From Syntrophaceae bacterium UBA6109 (GTDB taxonomy: Bacteria; Desulfobacterota; Syntrophia; Syntrophales; UBA6109), in NCBI GenBank assembly GCA_002428445.1, contig DIWJ01000036.1, positions 1 through 36,453 on the forward strand: DNA of 36,453 nt, read 5' to 3'. Below the pieces are notes generated by a model that was not told the origin of the DNA, made no database searches, and worked only from the letters and a program-made list of their open reading frames with translations. The position numbers and the translations under genes were made by a program. This document shows, in pieces, positions 8,581 through 17,300 of this stretch. Within the stretch, counting starts at the first letter, position 1. Each line of letters opens with the position of its first letter.

Positions 8581-9405
8581 ATGGAACCGAAAATCGAAAC
8601 GGGCTGGTGTCCCGGCTGCGGCAATTTTGCCATCCGCGATGTGCTGGAGAAGGTGATTCGGGAGCTTCCCGTCCCGAAGAACCGGATCGTCCTCACATCG
8701 GGAATCGGCCAAGCCGCGAAGATGCCCCATTATTTGGACGTGAACTATTTCAACGGCCTCCACGGTCGTTCCCTGCCGCTTGCCGTCGGGATCAAGCTCG
8801 CCCGGCCCGACCTGACCGTCATTGCCTATTCCGGCGACGGCTGCATGTACGGCGAAGGGGGAAACCACTTCATTCAAACGATCCGCCGGCGTCTGGACAT
8901 CACGATCCTGGTTTCCGAAAACCAGGTCTATGCGTTGACGAAGGGGCAGAGCTCGCCCACGACGGCCCTCGCCGTGAAAAACGACCTGACCCCCGGCGGC
9001 AACCCGAACCTCCCGCTCAATCCCCTCGCCCTCGCCGTCACGATGGGCGCCCCCTTCGTGGCCCGCGGTTTCGCCGGCGACAGGGAACATCTCGCGGCGC
9101 TCATCCGGGAGGCAATCCTGTTCAAGGGCACGGCCGTCGTGGACATCCTCCAACCCTGCGTCAGCTTCAACAAACTTAACACCTACGCCTGGTACCGGGA
9201 ACGGGTATTCAAGCTGGAGACGCCTCTGACCGACCGCTACGAGGCCATCAGGACGGCCGACCTCTGGGGAGAGAAAATCCCGATCGGTGTGATCTACCGC
9301 AACAACGACGCCCCGCGCCGGCAGATCAAAGAGGTCTTCCGGGTCTCGTTGACGAAGGCGGACGCGGTCTCCCGCCTCAACATGCGCTGCGCGATGATGC
9401 GTTGA
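8581..9405 (+). CDS. 2-oxoacid:ferredoxin oxidoreductase, beta subunit
   Basis: A 274-residue thiamine-diphosphate subunit. WCPGCGNF (Cys10, Cys13) gives part of the [4Fe-4S] ligation, with another Cys in QPCVSFNK; GDGCMYGEGGNHF is the Mg-ThDP binding motif (GDG...N). It pairs with the gamma-alpha subunit 10 nt upstream, with AAGGAGG between the genes, so the two are coexpressed. Length is usual for KorB-type beta subunits (about 270-290). Cytoplasmic. Carries electrons from ThDP to ferredoxin. Confidence 0.93.
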   Translation: MEPKIETGWCPGCGNFAIRDVLEKVIRELPVPKNRIVLTSGIGQAAKMPHYLDVNYFNGLHGRSLPLAVGIKLARPDLTVIAYSGDGCMYGEGGNHFIQTIRRRLDITILVSENQVYALTKGQSSPTTALAVKNDLTPGGNPNLPLNPLALAVTMGAPFVARGFAGDREHLAALIREAILFKGTAVVDILQPCVSFNKLNTYAWYRERVFKLETPLTDRYEAIRTADLWGEKIPIGVIYRNNDAPRRQIKEVFRVSLTKADAVSRLNMRCAMMR

Positions 9406-9499
9406 TTCCGCTCCTGGCGTGTTCCGCCCGGAGCGAGAACCGCCTTCCGGCGACGGTCCGCATGCCGGCGACAACGTCACTCCCGCAAAGTATGCCGCG

Positions 9500-9525
9500 G
9501 AGGAAGACACTGCATTGTCTTCCTC
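9500..9525. repeat. Perfect 10-bp inverted repeat abutting a -35 box
   Basis: GAGGAAGACA (9500-9509), loop CTGCAT, TGTCTTCCTC (9516-9525). The right arm ends one base before the TTGACA at 9526. It lacks a T tract, so it is a poor terminator; as DNA it is well placed for an operator over the pilT promoter, and as RNA it could end the korB transcript. Confidence 0.6.
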
Positions 9526-9555
9526 TTGACAAAACCACGGCCTTTCTCCTATACT
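9526..9555 (+). promoter_or_regulatory. Sigma-70-type promoter for the pilT-tamB unit
   Basis: TTGACA (9526-9531), 18-nt spacer, TATACT (9550-9555). The leader to the ATG at 9705 would be about 140 nt. The rest of the 299-bp gap between korB and this unit shows no gene. Confidence 0.72.
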
Positions 9556-9704
9556 TTTGCCGTCGCGAGACCGAATCCCTGGATTACATGGGGGCGCGGA
9601 TTGCGGCGCGTTCTGTTTGCACTGCGTCCCTCGGACCGGGAGAACAATAGTCACTTTTTCAGAAATTTTTTAACCCCGCTTTTCGATCCTAAAGGAGGCC
9701 ATCG

Positions 9705-10787
9705 ATGGCAAAAATCGACGCTTTTTTCCAGTTGATGCACGATCAGGGCGCATCGGACCTGCATCTCGTCACGGGACAGCAACCGGCCCTTCGGCTCCGA
9801 GGAGACATGGAACGGATCAAATTTGACATCCTGACCAATGACGGCCTGAAGGCAATGCTCTACGAGATCGCCCCCGAGCACAAAATCAAGCATTTCGAAG
9901 AGACCGGGGACGTCGATTTCGCCTATGAGATTCCGGGGCTCGCCCGCTACCGCGCGAATTTCTTCCAGCAGCAATTCGGCTGCGCGGCGGTCTTCCGCGA
10001 GATCCCGAGCAAGATCGTTTCCGCGCAGGATCTGGGTCTTCCGGCGGTCGTCTCCAAGTTGGCCTCCCTCCCGCGAGGGCTGGTCCTCGTCACCGGACCA
10101 ACCGGAAGCGGCAAGTCAACGACGCTCGCGGCAATCATCGATGAGGCGAACAGAACCAGGAAGGATCACATCATTACGATCGAGGACCCGGTTGAATTCG
10201 TTCACCAGAGCAAGAGCTGCATCGTGAACCACCGGGAGGTCGGACGACACACAAAATCATTCACGGCGGCGCTGCGCGGTGCGCTCCGCGAGGATCCGGA
10301 CATCATTCTCGTTGGTGAACTTCGAGACCTGGAGACGATCTCGCTCGCCGTCGAGGCGGCCTCCACCGGCCATCTCGTCTTCGGCACCCTCCACACGACA
10401 AGCGCCGCCAAAACCGTTGACCGGGTCATCGAGGTATTCCCCTCCAGCGAGCAGATGCAAATCCGCTCCACACTGGCCGACGGCATCCGGGCGGTCATCG
10501 CCCAGGTCCTCTTCAAACGGATCGACAAAAAAGGGCGCTGCGCCGCGCTGGAGATCCTGATCGCCAACTCCGCAGTGCGGAACCTGATCCGCGAGTCGAA
10601 GACCTTCCAGATCCCCTCCATGATCCAGACCGGGAAAAAGTACGGGATGCAGCTTCTGGACGACGCGATCCTGGAGCTCCTGACCAAGGGATGGATCAGC
10701 GGCGACGAGGCATACCTGAAAGCGAACGACAAGCAACGGTTCCGGCCGTTCCTGAAGAACCCGCCGACGGACTTCACCGAGGCGTAA
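9705..10787 (+). CDS. pilT: PilT-family twitching motility ATPase
   Basis: A 360-residue secretion-type ATPase of the pilus retraction family. The N-terminal PAS-like domain (to about 105) is followed by Walker A GPTGSGKSTT (131-140), the Asp box (ITIEDPVEFVH), Walker B (IILVGELRD) and the His box (STGHLVFGTLHT), then the PilT-type segment AVRNLIRES. The hexamer powers type IV pilus disassembly at the inner membrane. AAAGGAGG precedes the ATG. The second ATPase gene follows after 35 nt. No pilin or pilB is in the window, so its pilus is encoded elsewhere. Confidence 0.9.
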   Translation: MAKIDAFFQLMHDQGASDLHLVTGQQPALRLRGDMERIKFDILTNDGLKAMLYEIAPEHKIKHFEETGDVDFAYEIPGLARYRANFFQQQFGCAAVFREIPSKIVSAQDLGLPAVVSKLASLPRGLVLVTGPTGSGKSTTLAAIIDEANRTRKDHIITIEDPVEFVHQSKSCIVNHREVGRHTKSFTAALRGALREDPDIILVGELRDLETISLAVEAASTGHLVFGTLHTTSAAKTVDRVIEVFPSSEQMQIRSTLADGIRAVIAQVLFKRIDKKGRCAALEILIANSAVRNLIRESKTFQIPSMIQTGKKYGMQLLDDAILELLTKGWISGDEAYLKANDKQRFRPFLKNPPTDFTEA

Positions 10788-10822
10788 GCAACCGTTCCCT
10801 GGCCATTTAGAGGAGAAGAACC

Positions 10823-11998
10823 ATGAGAAAACAGGAGACCGATTATATCCTGGGCAAAATGCTCGATTCCAACAAGAATGTGTCGGATCTGAACATCACG
10901 GTGGGGAAGTTCTTTCAGGTCGAGAGCTCGGGACAACTGATCGGCGTGGAGATGAACCCGCCCTTCCGGAAACTGACCCCTTTCCAGACGGAAATCTTCG
11001 CCCTGAACCTGATCAACCAGGACCGGCGGCTGACGGAAATTCTGCTTTCCCAAGGGTCGTGCGACTCCTCGTACGAACTCCCGGGAAAGGCGCGGTTCCG
11101 CGTGAACATCTTCTCCCAGCGGGGGAACTACTCCGTCATCCTGCGAAAGCTCGAGACCAGGATTCCGACCTTCCAGGACATGAACCTCCCGGAGGCCTTT
11201 CACAAGATGGCCGAGGAGAAGAACGGAATCATCCTCGTAACCGGCGCGACGGGAAGCGGAAAATCGACCTCCCTCGCGGCGCTGCTCAATGAAATCAACG
11301 AGCAGAAATCGGTCCACATTGTGACGCTCGAGGATCCTGTGGAATTCTCCCATCCGCACAAGAAGGCCACCTTCAACCAGCGGGAGATGGGAAACGATTT
11401 CGACACCTTTGCAAGCGGTCTGCGGGCCGCGCTCCGTCAGGCGCCGAAGGTGATTCTCGTGGGGGAAATGCGGGACCGCGAGACGGTGGAGATCGGCCTG
11501 TCCGCCGCGGAAACAGGCCATCTGGTCCTGAGCACCCTGCATACGGTCGATGCCGGGCAGACGATCAACCGCGTCCTCGGCATGTTTTCCTCCGAAGAGG
11601 AGACGCAGGTCCGGATCAGGCTGGCCGATACGGTCCGCTGGATCGTCTGCCAGCGGCTTCTTCCCAAGGAGGGGGGCGGCCGGGTCGCTGCCTTCGAGAT
11701 CATGGGGTCCAATCTGCGAGTAAAGGACACGATCCTCCACGGCGAATCGGAGGGGAAAACCTACTACGAAATCATCCAGGCGGGGAAGGCCTTCGGAATG
11801 ATCACCTTCGATGACTACATCGTCGATCTTTTCAGCCAGGGACTGATCAGCGAGGAGACCGGGAAAGCCTATGCCTCCAACAAAGGGATCGTCGGACGCG
11901 GCATCGATACGGTGAAGAGTTCGCGCGGACAGTCCACGACCGACATCGGCAAACTCGAGGTGGATAAAAATTACGGGAAACCGGAGAGAAAATTTTAA
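10823..11998 (+). CDS. PilT/PilU-like ATPase, second copy
   Basis: A 391-residue paralogue of the preceding ATPase. Walker A GATGSGKSTS (141-150), Asp box (TLEDPVEFSH), Walker B (VILVGEMRD) and His box (ETGHLVLSTLHT) are all present, so it should hydrolyse ATP. It lacks the PilT AIRNLIRE-type motif (NLRVKDTILHG instead) and has an extra C-terminal tail of about 30 polar residues, more like PilU. PilU proteins assist PilT in retraction under load. GAGGAGAAG ribosome site; same operon. Confidence 0.85.
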   Translation: MRKQETDYILGKMLDSNKNVSDLNITVGKFFQVESSGQLIGVEMNPPFRKLTPFQTEIFALNLINQDRRLTEILLSQGSCDSSYELPGKARFRVNIFSQRGNYSVILRKLETRIPTFQDMNLPEAFHKMAEEKNGIILVTGATGSGKSTSLAALLNEINEQKSVHIVTLEDPVEFSHPHKKATFNQREMGNDFDTFASGLRAALRQAPKVILVGEMRDRETVEIGLSAAETGHLVLSTLHTVDAGQTINRVLGMFSSEEETQVRIRLADTVRWIVCQRLLPKEGGGRVAAFEIMGSNLRVKDTILHGESEGKTYYEIIQAGKAFGMITFDDYIVDLFSQGLISEETGKAYASNKGIVGRGIDTVKSSRGQSTTDIGKLEVDKNYGKPERKF

Positions 11999-12037
11999 CG
12001 GCTTCGTCTACGTAACTTTAAGGAGAGAGGACAGGTC

Positions 12038-12553
12038 ATGGAAGAGCAGAAGGCCCTTTTGAATGAGGTGGCGGCGGAAGGCTACGACGCCGCGGATCGG
12101 CCGTTCGACTTCGTAGGAGAAGGGGGCGCGACCGCCCTGGTCTGCGAACCCGACCCGGCCATCCGGGAAAAGATCGGCAGCGCCATGAAGGATCTGGGCT
12201 ACCAGATTACGACGCCGGTTTCGGCCAAGGACGCCCTCAAGGCGATGCGGTTTCACCTCTTCGATGTCGTGATCATCAACGAGCTCTTCGATGCGGCGAA
12301 TCCGGATGCGAATGACGTCCTCCAGTATCTTGAAAACCTGAACATGACGACAAGGCGGAGGATCTTCGTCGCCTTGGTTGGTGACAAATACCGAACAATG
12401 GACAACATGGCCGCCTTCAACCGGAGCGTCAATATCGTCATCAATCTCAAGAGCCTCGAGGATGTCGGAAAGATCCTCAAGCAGGGCGTGGCCGACAACA
12501 GGGCCTTCTACCACATCTTTCAGGAGACGCTGCTGAAGATGGGCAAAGGCTGA
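12038..12553 (+). CDS. Receiver-like protein lacking the phospho-acceptor Asp
   Basis: A 171-residue protein whose residues about 30-150 fold like a response-regulator receiver: ALVCEPDP (acidic pair region), then FDVVIINELFD where the usual acceptor Asp is Asn81, and a C-terminal Lys (INLKSLED). No DNA-binding or enzymatic output domain follows, and about 30 residues precede it. It is probably a phosphorylation-independent adaptor. AAGGAGAGAGG precedes the ATG. Its place between two pilus ATPase genes and tamA suggests a partner of the pilus machinery. Family assignment is by fold pattern only. Confidence 0.7.
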   Translation: MEEQKALLNEVAAEGYDAADRPFDFVGEGGATALVCEPDPAIREKIGSAMKDLGYQITTPVSAKDALKAMRFHLFDVVIINELFDAANPDANDVLQYLENLNMTTRRRIFVALVGDKYRTMDNMAAFNRSVNIVINLKSLEDVGKILKQGVADNRAFYHIFQETLLKMGKG

Positions 12554-12564
12554 AAGATTTTCCC

Positions 12565-14331
12565 ATGGTAAGGTTCGGACTGCTCTCTGCAGCCCTCATT
12601 CTGATATTATTCCCTACATGCTTGGTCACCCCTTTGTCCGCCGCCGAATCGGTCGAGGTCGTCGTGGAAGGCCTTGAGGGCGATGTCCTGAAAAACGTCA
12701 AGGATGCGCTCGGGCTCCCCCCCGGACTGGTTCGCGAAGAAACGGTGGATCGGCTCTGGCTTGAACGTTTCGGGAAGCAGGCGAATGAAAAAATCCGGAC
12801 GGCGATGGAGCCCTTCGGCTATTACAACGCCCGGATTGCCGTCACGATCGAGGAGAGAGGACCCGGGGCGTATCGCCTAAGGGTCAATGTGGAACCGGGA
12901 GATCCGGTGCGCGTCACCGAGGCGACGATCGCCCTGCATGGTCCGGGAGCGGATGAGGAGCCGCTGAAGGAACAGGCGGCCTCCTTCCCCCTGAAAAAGG
13001 GCGGCATCCTCCTGCAGCAGAGATATGAGGAAGCCAAGGGGGAACTCCTCTATCGAGCGCAGGAACTTGGGTACCTCGATGCCGTATTTGCCGTGCACGA
13101 AATCCGCATCGCGAAGTCGACATCCACCGCAGATATCCGGCTGGAGCTGGAAACGGGCCGCCGGTATTTCTTCAATGGGACAATAATCGAGGGGGCGTCC
13201 GATTATCCCGATGCATTCGTGCGGCGTTATCTGGCGTTCAAACCCGGAGAGGCATTTTCTTACGCCCGGCTCGGCGAGACACAGCTCAACTTCACGAACT
13301 CCGAGCGTTTCCGGGAGGTCAATGTCGTCCCGGAAAAAGCAGAGGCCCGGGGCTTCAACGTTCCGGTCCTCGTGCAGTTAAAACCGGCTCCCAGCAAGAG
13401 CCTCCGCCTGGGAATCGGATACGGCACGGACACGGGAGGAAGATTCAATGTCCGTTACCGCGACCTCAACGTGCTGCAGCGCGGCCATGAATTCTATTCG
13501 AATCTTTACATCTCGGAGCGTCTCCAGGGGGTAGCGGCCGGTTACATCCTGCCGGACGCGATGGACATCAGGAGTTCCACAGTATTGCAGTTGAACCTCC
13601 AGCAGGAGGATGGTACCACCTACGCGAGCCGGCTGGTCGCACTCGAGCTGGACAGGAACCGGAGCTTCGGCAAGAGGGAGATGGGGACCGCGTACCTCAA
13701 GCTGCAGCGGGAAGAGTATACCGTCGGCGCCCAAGACTCGAGTGCGCGGCTGGTATTGCCCGGGTTCCGTCTGTCCGGGGATCATTATGACAACCCGGCC
13801 CGTCCCACCCGGGGATTCCGCTATGCCTTCGACCTAAGGGGAACGCACCGGTTCCTCGGCTCGGACACGGAACTGCTCCAGCTCGTCTCCGCGGGGGGGG
13901 TGATTTTGCCGCTGCCGTGGCGTCTTTCCCTCCAGATGCGGGCCAAGGCGGGAATCACGCTCCTGAGCGATCAGCTCAGCGATCTGCCCCCGTCGCTCCG
14001 TTTCTTTGCCGGCGGGGATCAGAGCGTGCGCGGCTACTCCTACCAGTCGCTCGGCCCGACCAATGCCGCCGGCCAGGTGGTGGGAGGAAAGCATCTCTTC
14101 ACCGGGAGCGTTGAGCTCGAACGGGCTCTTTTCAGCGACTGGGGAGTCTCGGTGTTTTACAACGCCGGCAATGCCTTTGATTCCTTCACCGGGGTCCGCC
14201 TGTTCGAGGGTGCGGGGATCGGCGTTCACTACTACACCCCGGTAGGCGCCTTGAATCTCTCGTTGGCCCGGCAGATCGGGGTGGAGGACCCGGGTTATCG
14301 CATTCACTTCACGGTGGGGTTCGAGTTTTGA
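12565..14331 (+). CDS. tamA: TamA-like outer-membrane assembly protein (Omp85/BamA family)
   Basis: A 588-residue Omp85-family protein. A signal peptide (to about residue 27) is followed by about three POTRA repeats (28-270) and a 16-strand beta-barrel (about 275-588). The barrel holds the conserved RFFAGGDQSVRGYSY loop-6 motif and ends in Phe (HFTVGFEF), as outer-membrane barrels do. With TamB it inserts or passes substrates across the envelope; the pair also contributes to lipid transport. It begins 11 nt after the receiver-like gene and its stop overlaps the TTG start of tamB, so the pair is coupled. Confidence 0.9.
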   Translation: MVRFGLLSAALILILFPTCLVTPLSAAESVEVVVEGLEGDVLKNVKDALGLPPGLVREETVDRLWLERFGKQANEKIRTAMEPFGYYNARIAVTIEERGPGAYRLRVNVEPGDPVRVTEATIALHGPGADEEPLKEQAASFPLKKGGILLQQRYEEAKGELLYRAQELGYLDAVFAVHEIRIAKSTSTADIRLELETGRRYFFNGTIIEGASDYPDAFVRRYLAFKPGEAFSYARLGETQLNFTNSERFREVNVVPEKAEARGFNVPVLVQLKPAPSKSLRLGIGYGTDTGGRFNVRYRDLNVLQRGHEFYSNLYISERLQGVAAGYILPDAMDIRSSTVLQLNLQQEDGTTYASRLVALELDRNRSFGKREMGTAYLKLQREEYTVGAQDSSARLVLPGFRLSGDHYDNPARPTRGFRYAFDLRGTHRFLGSDTELLQLVSAGGVILPLPWRLSLQMRAKAGITLLSDQLSDLPPSLRFFAGGDQSVRGYSYQSLGPTNAAGQVVGGKHLFTGSVELERALFSDWGVSVFYNAGNAFDSFTGVRLFEGAGIGVHYYTPVGALNLSLARQIGVEDPGYRIHFTVGFEF

Positions 14332-17300
14332 AACGAGCGGCAAAACAGGGCCTGATCACCGTTCTGACGGCGGTTCTGATCGGAGCGGGTGCATGGGGCG
14401 CAGCCTGGCTCGCCGGCACGACGGGCGGAGCCCGCTGGTTTCTGGACACGATTTCCCGCCATACCCCGCTTGCGATCTCCACCCGGACAATCGAGGGGAG
14501 GCTTTTCGACCATCTGCAACTGGGGGGCGTTCGCCTGGTCCTGACACCGGTTGAGATGTCCATCGAAAGCATAGACTTCCGCTGGCAGCCCCTCCTCCTT
14601 CTCTCGGGTAATATTGCCGTGAAAGAGCTTACCCTGGCCGGAGTGGTGATCCGCGACAACACCCCCGGAGAAACACCGCCCGATCTTTCCTGGCCCCGGG
14701 TTTCGGGAATTGCGGGATTTTTCGATGGGAAGATCGCGCGACTGCAAGTGAACGGCTTGACCTACCGCCGTATCGACGGGCAGTCGGTGAGCGTGACCGC
14801 CCTCACCTCTTCAGCGGCTTGGCGGAACGCGCTCCTTTCTCTCTCCGACTTTGCCGTCGTTGCGCCGACCGGACGCGTCGCGGGAAGCATCGCTGCCGGC
14901 TTCTCCCGGCCATCGCTCCGGTTCGACCTTGCCGCAACCCCCACCGAGCCCGTTGCAGGGATGGATGCGCTCACCCTTCAGGCCCGACTACTTCCCGGGC
15001 GGAACCCCGAGCAACTCGCGGGGGGGTTCACCGTAACCGGCGCATCGGGCATGGTGAAACACTGGGAGCTGGCGGGAGAGGCGGGGATGACCCGGCAGGC
15101 CTTCAACCTGAGGCAGCTCCGCCTGACCGGGCCGGGCCGCCGCGGGACGGTCACGGGAGGGGGAACCATCACACTGACCGCACGGGAGCCGCTCGTGGAG
15201 CTGCAGATCAAGGCCGCCGGCCTCGATCTGACCCCTGAAATCAAGGTGTCGACCGATCTCTCCGGAACCCTGACACTCACGGGAACCCCGGAACGGTACC
15301 GGGGCGAGTTCACGATTGTCAATACGGGAAAGGGGTGGCGATCGGCGCGTCTCTCCGGGGTATACCAGGGGAACGGCACGGGAGTGAATCTGGCCCCATT
15401 GACCGGCGCACTGCTCGCCGGGTCCGTGCAGGGGAGCCTTGCTGTCAACTGGCGCGAGGAGTTTTTTCTGGAGGGAACGATCCGCGGGCGAAATCTCAAC
15501 CCCTCCGGGATTGACCCCGACTGGGCGGGGGTGGTCAACTTCGATCTGACGGGGAGCGGTGCGTGGCCGAGGCAGGCCCTGTTCCGGGGGGAGATGAGCG
15601 GGAATCTTCTGGAGAGCCGCCTGCACGGGCAGGCTCTGAGCGGCGAACTCCGTGCAAACCATGAGAACGGCGAGTTACGTGTCGGCCGACTGCTCCTGCG
15701 CGGAAAGGGGTTCAACATCAGCGGGGCGGGAAACCTCAGCAAACGGCTGGCGTTTGACGCCCAGATCGGCGATTTGGGCCGGCTGATCCCCCAAACGGCC
15801 GGTCAGCTTCGGGCCGATGGGTGGGTCCGCTGGGATGACGGGCGCCTGGATGGATCCATGACCGGTCAGGGGAAAAACCTTGCCGCCGTCGGGATGCGGG
15901 TCGGCTCCGCAAATCTGACCGCACGGCTTGGGGACGGGAAAGGATACCCCCTGCACGTCATCGCAACCCTCCACAAGGCGGCGTATAAAGAATTTCAGTT
16001 CGAATCGGCAACCCTGGAGGCGGATGGTACGGTTCTCCGGCATACCGTGAATGCAGTGCTCCGTTCGGCAAGCGACGAGACCCGAATCGCCCTCTCCGGG
16101 GCCTACGACCGGAGATCCTGGCAGGGCGAAATCGTCCGCTTCTCGGGCCGGGACCGTTTCGGGCCGTGGAACCTTGCCGCTCCCGCCGCGCTGCGTGTCG
16201 CTGCCGGGCGCGTCACCCTTGCCCCCCTTGTCGTGACGGGTGCAGCACAGGAGCGGATCGAAATCGCCGGCGAGCTGATCGGAGAGCCGCTGAGCGGTTC
16301 CGTCCGGGCGACGTGGAACGGGGTCAATCTGGCCAGGGCAAATCCCTGGCTCTCGGAAGTGAGCGTCACGGGAACCAGCGCCGGAAACATACAATTGCGC
16401 CTTGCGGCAGGCATGCGGCCTGCCCTCTCAGGGAGTATCGGCGCGCAGGGAGCGGCGACAGCGAAGAGGTACGGCGTCACCATAGAGCGGGGTTCGCTCA
16501 GCCTCGACGGGGGTGACCAGGGAATGCGCGCCGGGATGGAGTTCCACCTGGCCGGCGGGGGAGTGCTGAAAGGAGACCTGTCGTCTCCGGCACCCTCCCG
16601 GCTGGCCATCCCGGAAACTATGGAAGGAACGGCTGAATGGACGGGAATTGATTTGGCGCTGCTCCGCCGCTGGCTGCCCGGCGATGTCAACCTCGATGGG
16701 CGACTCGCGGGGCGTATCGCGGGGAAAATCCTCTCCGGAGAACGGCTCGATCTTTCGGGCAGGATTTTCCTCCCCCAGGGGAGCATCCTCTGGAAAAAGG
16801 ATCGCGAGGCGCTCGATTTCAACATCCTCACGGCGGAACTCACATGGGGCTGGCAGGGGGCGCTCCCCGCCTCAGTCAAGGAAATCGGCGCCGGACGGCT
16901 GGTCATAGCGGGACAGGCCGGGGCCGCGGGCGTTGTGACCCTGGACGGGCGCCCCATCGGCCTGGAGCGGGCGTCGTTCAGCATTGACGGAAACGAAAGC
17001 GACACGCACGCCAACATCGACCTTTCCCTCGCGGGAGGGGGGAGCCTGAAGGGGCGCTTCGCCTCGGCAAAGCCTCCGGAACTGGCCATTCCCGGCGAGG
17101 GAGAAGTGAATCTGGAATGGGCCGGCATCGACTTGTTGCTCTTCCATCCCTGGCTGCCCCGTACCGTCAACCTGGAAGGGCGTCTTGCAGGCCGGGCAGC
17201 GGGAAATCTTCTCCCGGAACAGCGGTTCGCAATGAAGGGAGACGCCGCCCTTTCCGGGGGAAAGATCAGATGGCTCAGGCCCGAAGGGGAGATGAACGCC

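Noticed and set aside
6918..8696. 592-residue minus-strand ORF opposite the oxidoreductase
   Set aside because: Antisense shadow of a confidently identified gene; no family motif.
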